NCBI RefSeq assembly: GCF_048077055.1
Contig: NZ_CP182236.1
Span: forward strand, 3,782,001 to 3,846,000
Length of the DNA stretch: 64,000 bases
Direction of reading: 5' to 3'
Source: Egbenema bharatensis
GTDB taxonomy: Bacteria > Cyanobacteriota > Cyanobacteriia > Elainellales > Elainellaceae
Shown: positions 63,752 to 64,000 of the stretch, one piece after another
Layout of the letters: each line of letters begins with the position of its first letter
Position numbering within the stretch: the stretch's first letter is position 1
Notes under the pieces: model-generated
Databases searched by the model: none
Told to the model about the DNA's origin: nothing
What the model saw: only the letters and a program-made list of their open reading frames with translations
Position numbers and translations under genes: made by a program

Positions 63752-64000
63752 TCAGGACAATGCCCAGCACCGCTCCAGCCAGTTCGCAAGTTGTGAACGG
63801 GAAGCGGTAATGTGGCGAGCAACGCTCCATAGCTGGATTGCTGCGATCGGATAATCGACTTCAACTTGCAAACGGCCATCGCTCAAACAAGTACAGGAAA
63901 TGTCCAATTCCTGTAGTCGATGATGAACCTGCCAACGATCGCAACGGTCGATCGCCACGATCTGAGCGACTGGAGTGGAAGAGGGTACAGAGCTGAAAGA
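63752..64000 (-). CDS. Conserved cyanobacterial hypothetical protein, 5' end outside window
   Basis: The minus-strand frame stays open from base 64000 down to a stop at 63752, so the N-terminus is cut by the window edge; the GTG at 63958 is internal. Visible residues (VAIDRCDRWQVHHRLQELDI, EVDYPIAAIQLWSVARHITA, LANWLERCW) resemble a small cyanobacterial protein of unknown function. Confidence 0.65.
   Translation of the reverse strand, partial: SFSSVPSSTPVAQIVAIDRCDRWQVHHRLQELDISCTCLSDGRLQVEVDYPIAAIQLWSVARHITASRSQLANWLERCWALS

Overview
The window is a stretch of cyanobacterial chromosome. The evidence is pcyA (phycocyanobilin synthesis), a cyAbrB regulator, a Ycf29-type response regulator, a COP23-domain protein, DUF1997, DUF2752 and DUF3445 proteins, a cyanoexosortase-B-associated protein, and the very frequent HIP1-type octamer GCGATCGC and its core CGATCG. 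Moderate GC, abundant heptanucleotide tandem repeats and many small mobile or repeat elements suggest a filamentous, Leptolyngbya/Oscillatoria-like cyanobacterium; the genus is inference.

Layout. 1-11 kb: a partial GIDE-domain protein, DUF423, an EamA transporter, an exostosin-like glycosyltransferase in AT-rich DNA, a glutathionyl-hydroquinone-reductase-like GST, a complete IS1-family insertion with intact 8-bp target duplication that has replaced the 3' end of a DUF3445 gene, a small PBP4-type peptidase, a GIY-YIG protein, an RTX repeat protein and sdhB. 12-24 kb: cyAbrB, a CPBP protease, cobL-pcyA, DUF2237, hydrolase plus response regulator, TPR, pentapeptide and GT9 proteins, rlmD, trmB and a phosphodiesterase. 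25-36 kb: the translation cluster rpsL-rpsG-fusA-tuf-rpsJ, a LON-domain protein, pheA, DUF1997 and rne-rnhB. 36-47 kb: a large radical-SAM protein, STAS, small conserved proteins, a 129-bp MITE with perfect 8-bp target duplication, COP23, a U32 protein and an EF-hand protein. 47-57 kb: an exopolysaccharide region with an adenylate-ligase relative lacking its P-loop, a Wzc-like tyrosine kinase, a Wza/SLBB exporter, a cyanoexosortase-associated protein, STAS, and an overlapping GT2/radical-SAM pair. 57-64 kb: small membrane proteins, LysR, asnS, dusA and a (2Fe-2S) protein.

Two themes stand out. First, at least seven genes (GIY-YIG, RTX, GT9, tuf, rne, and asnS twice) each carry a single missing base, usually in a homopolymer run, and restoring that base rejoins a canonical protein. 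As tuf, rne and asnS are normally essential, I read this as systematic homopolymer under-calling in the assembly rather than biology; these genes are annotated here across the break. Second, the region is rich in simple-repeat biology: ACTCCTC/ACTCCCC heptamers lie between genes and inside the rlmD coding frame, a 12-bp minisatellite lies inside cobL, a CATCCT-like run encodes the acidic tail of the Wzc-like kinase, and a 50-bp tandem repeat follows the DUF3445 gene.

I found no CRISPR array, rRNA, confident tRNA or prophage. The most system-like neighbourhood is the 47-57 kb exopolysaccharide/cyanoexosortase region, which is a variant of known cyanobacterial export loci and not a clearly new system.
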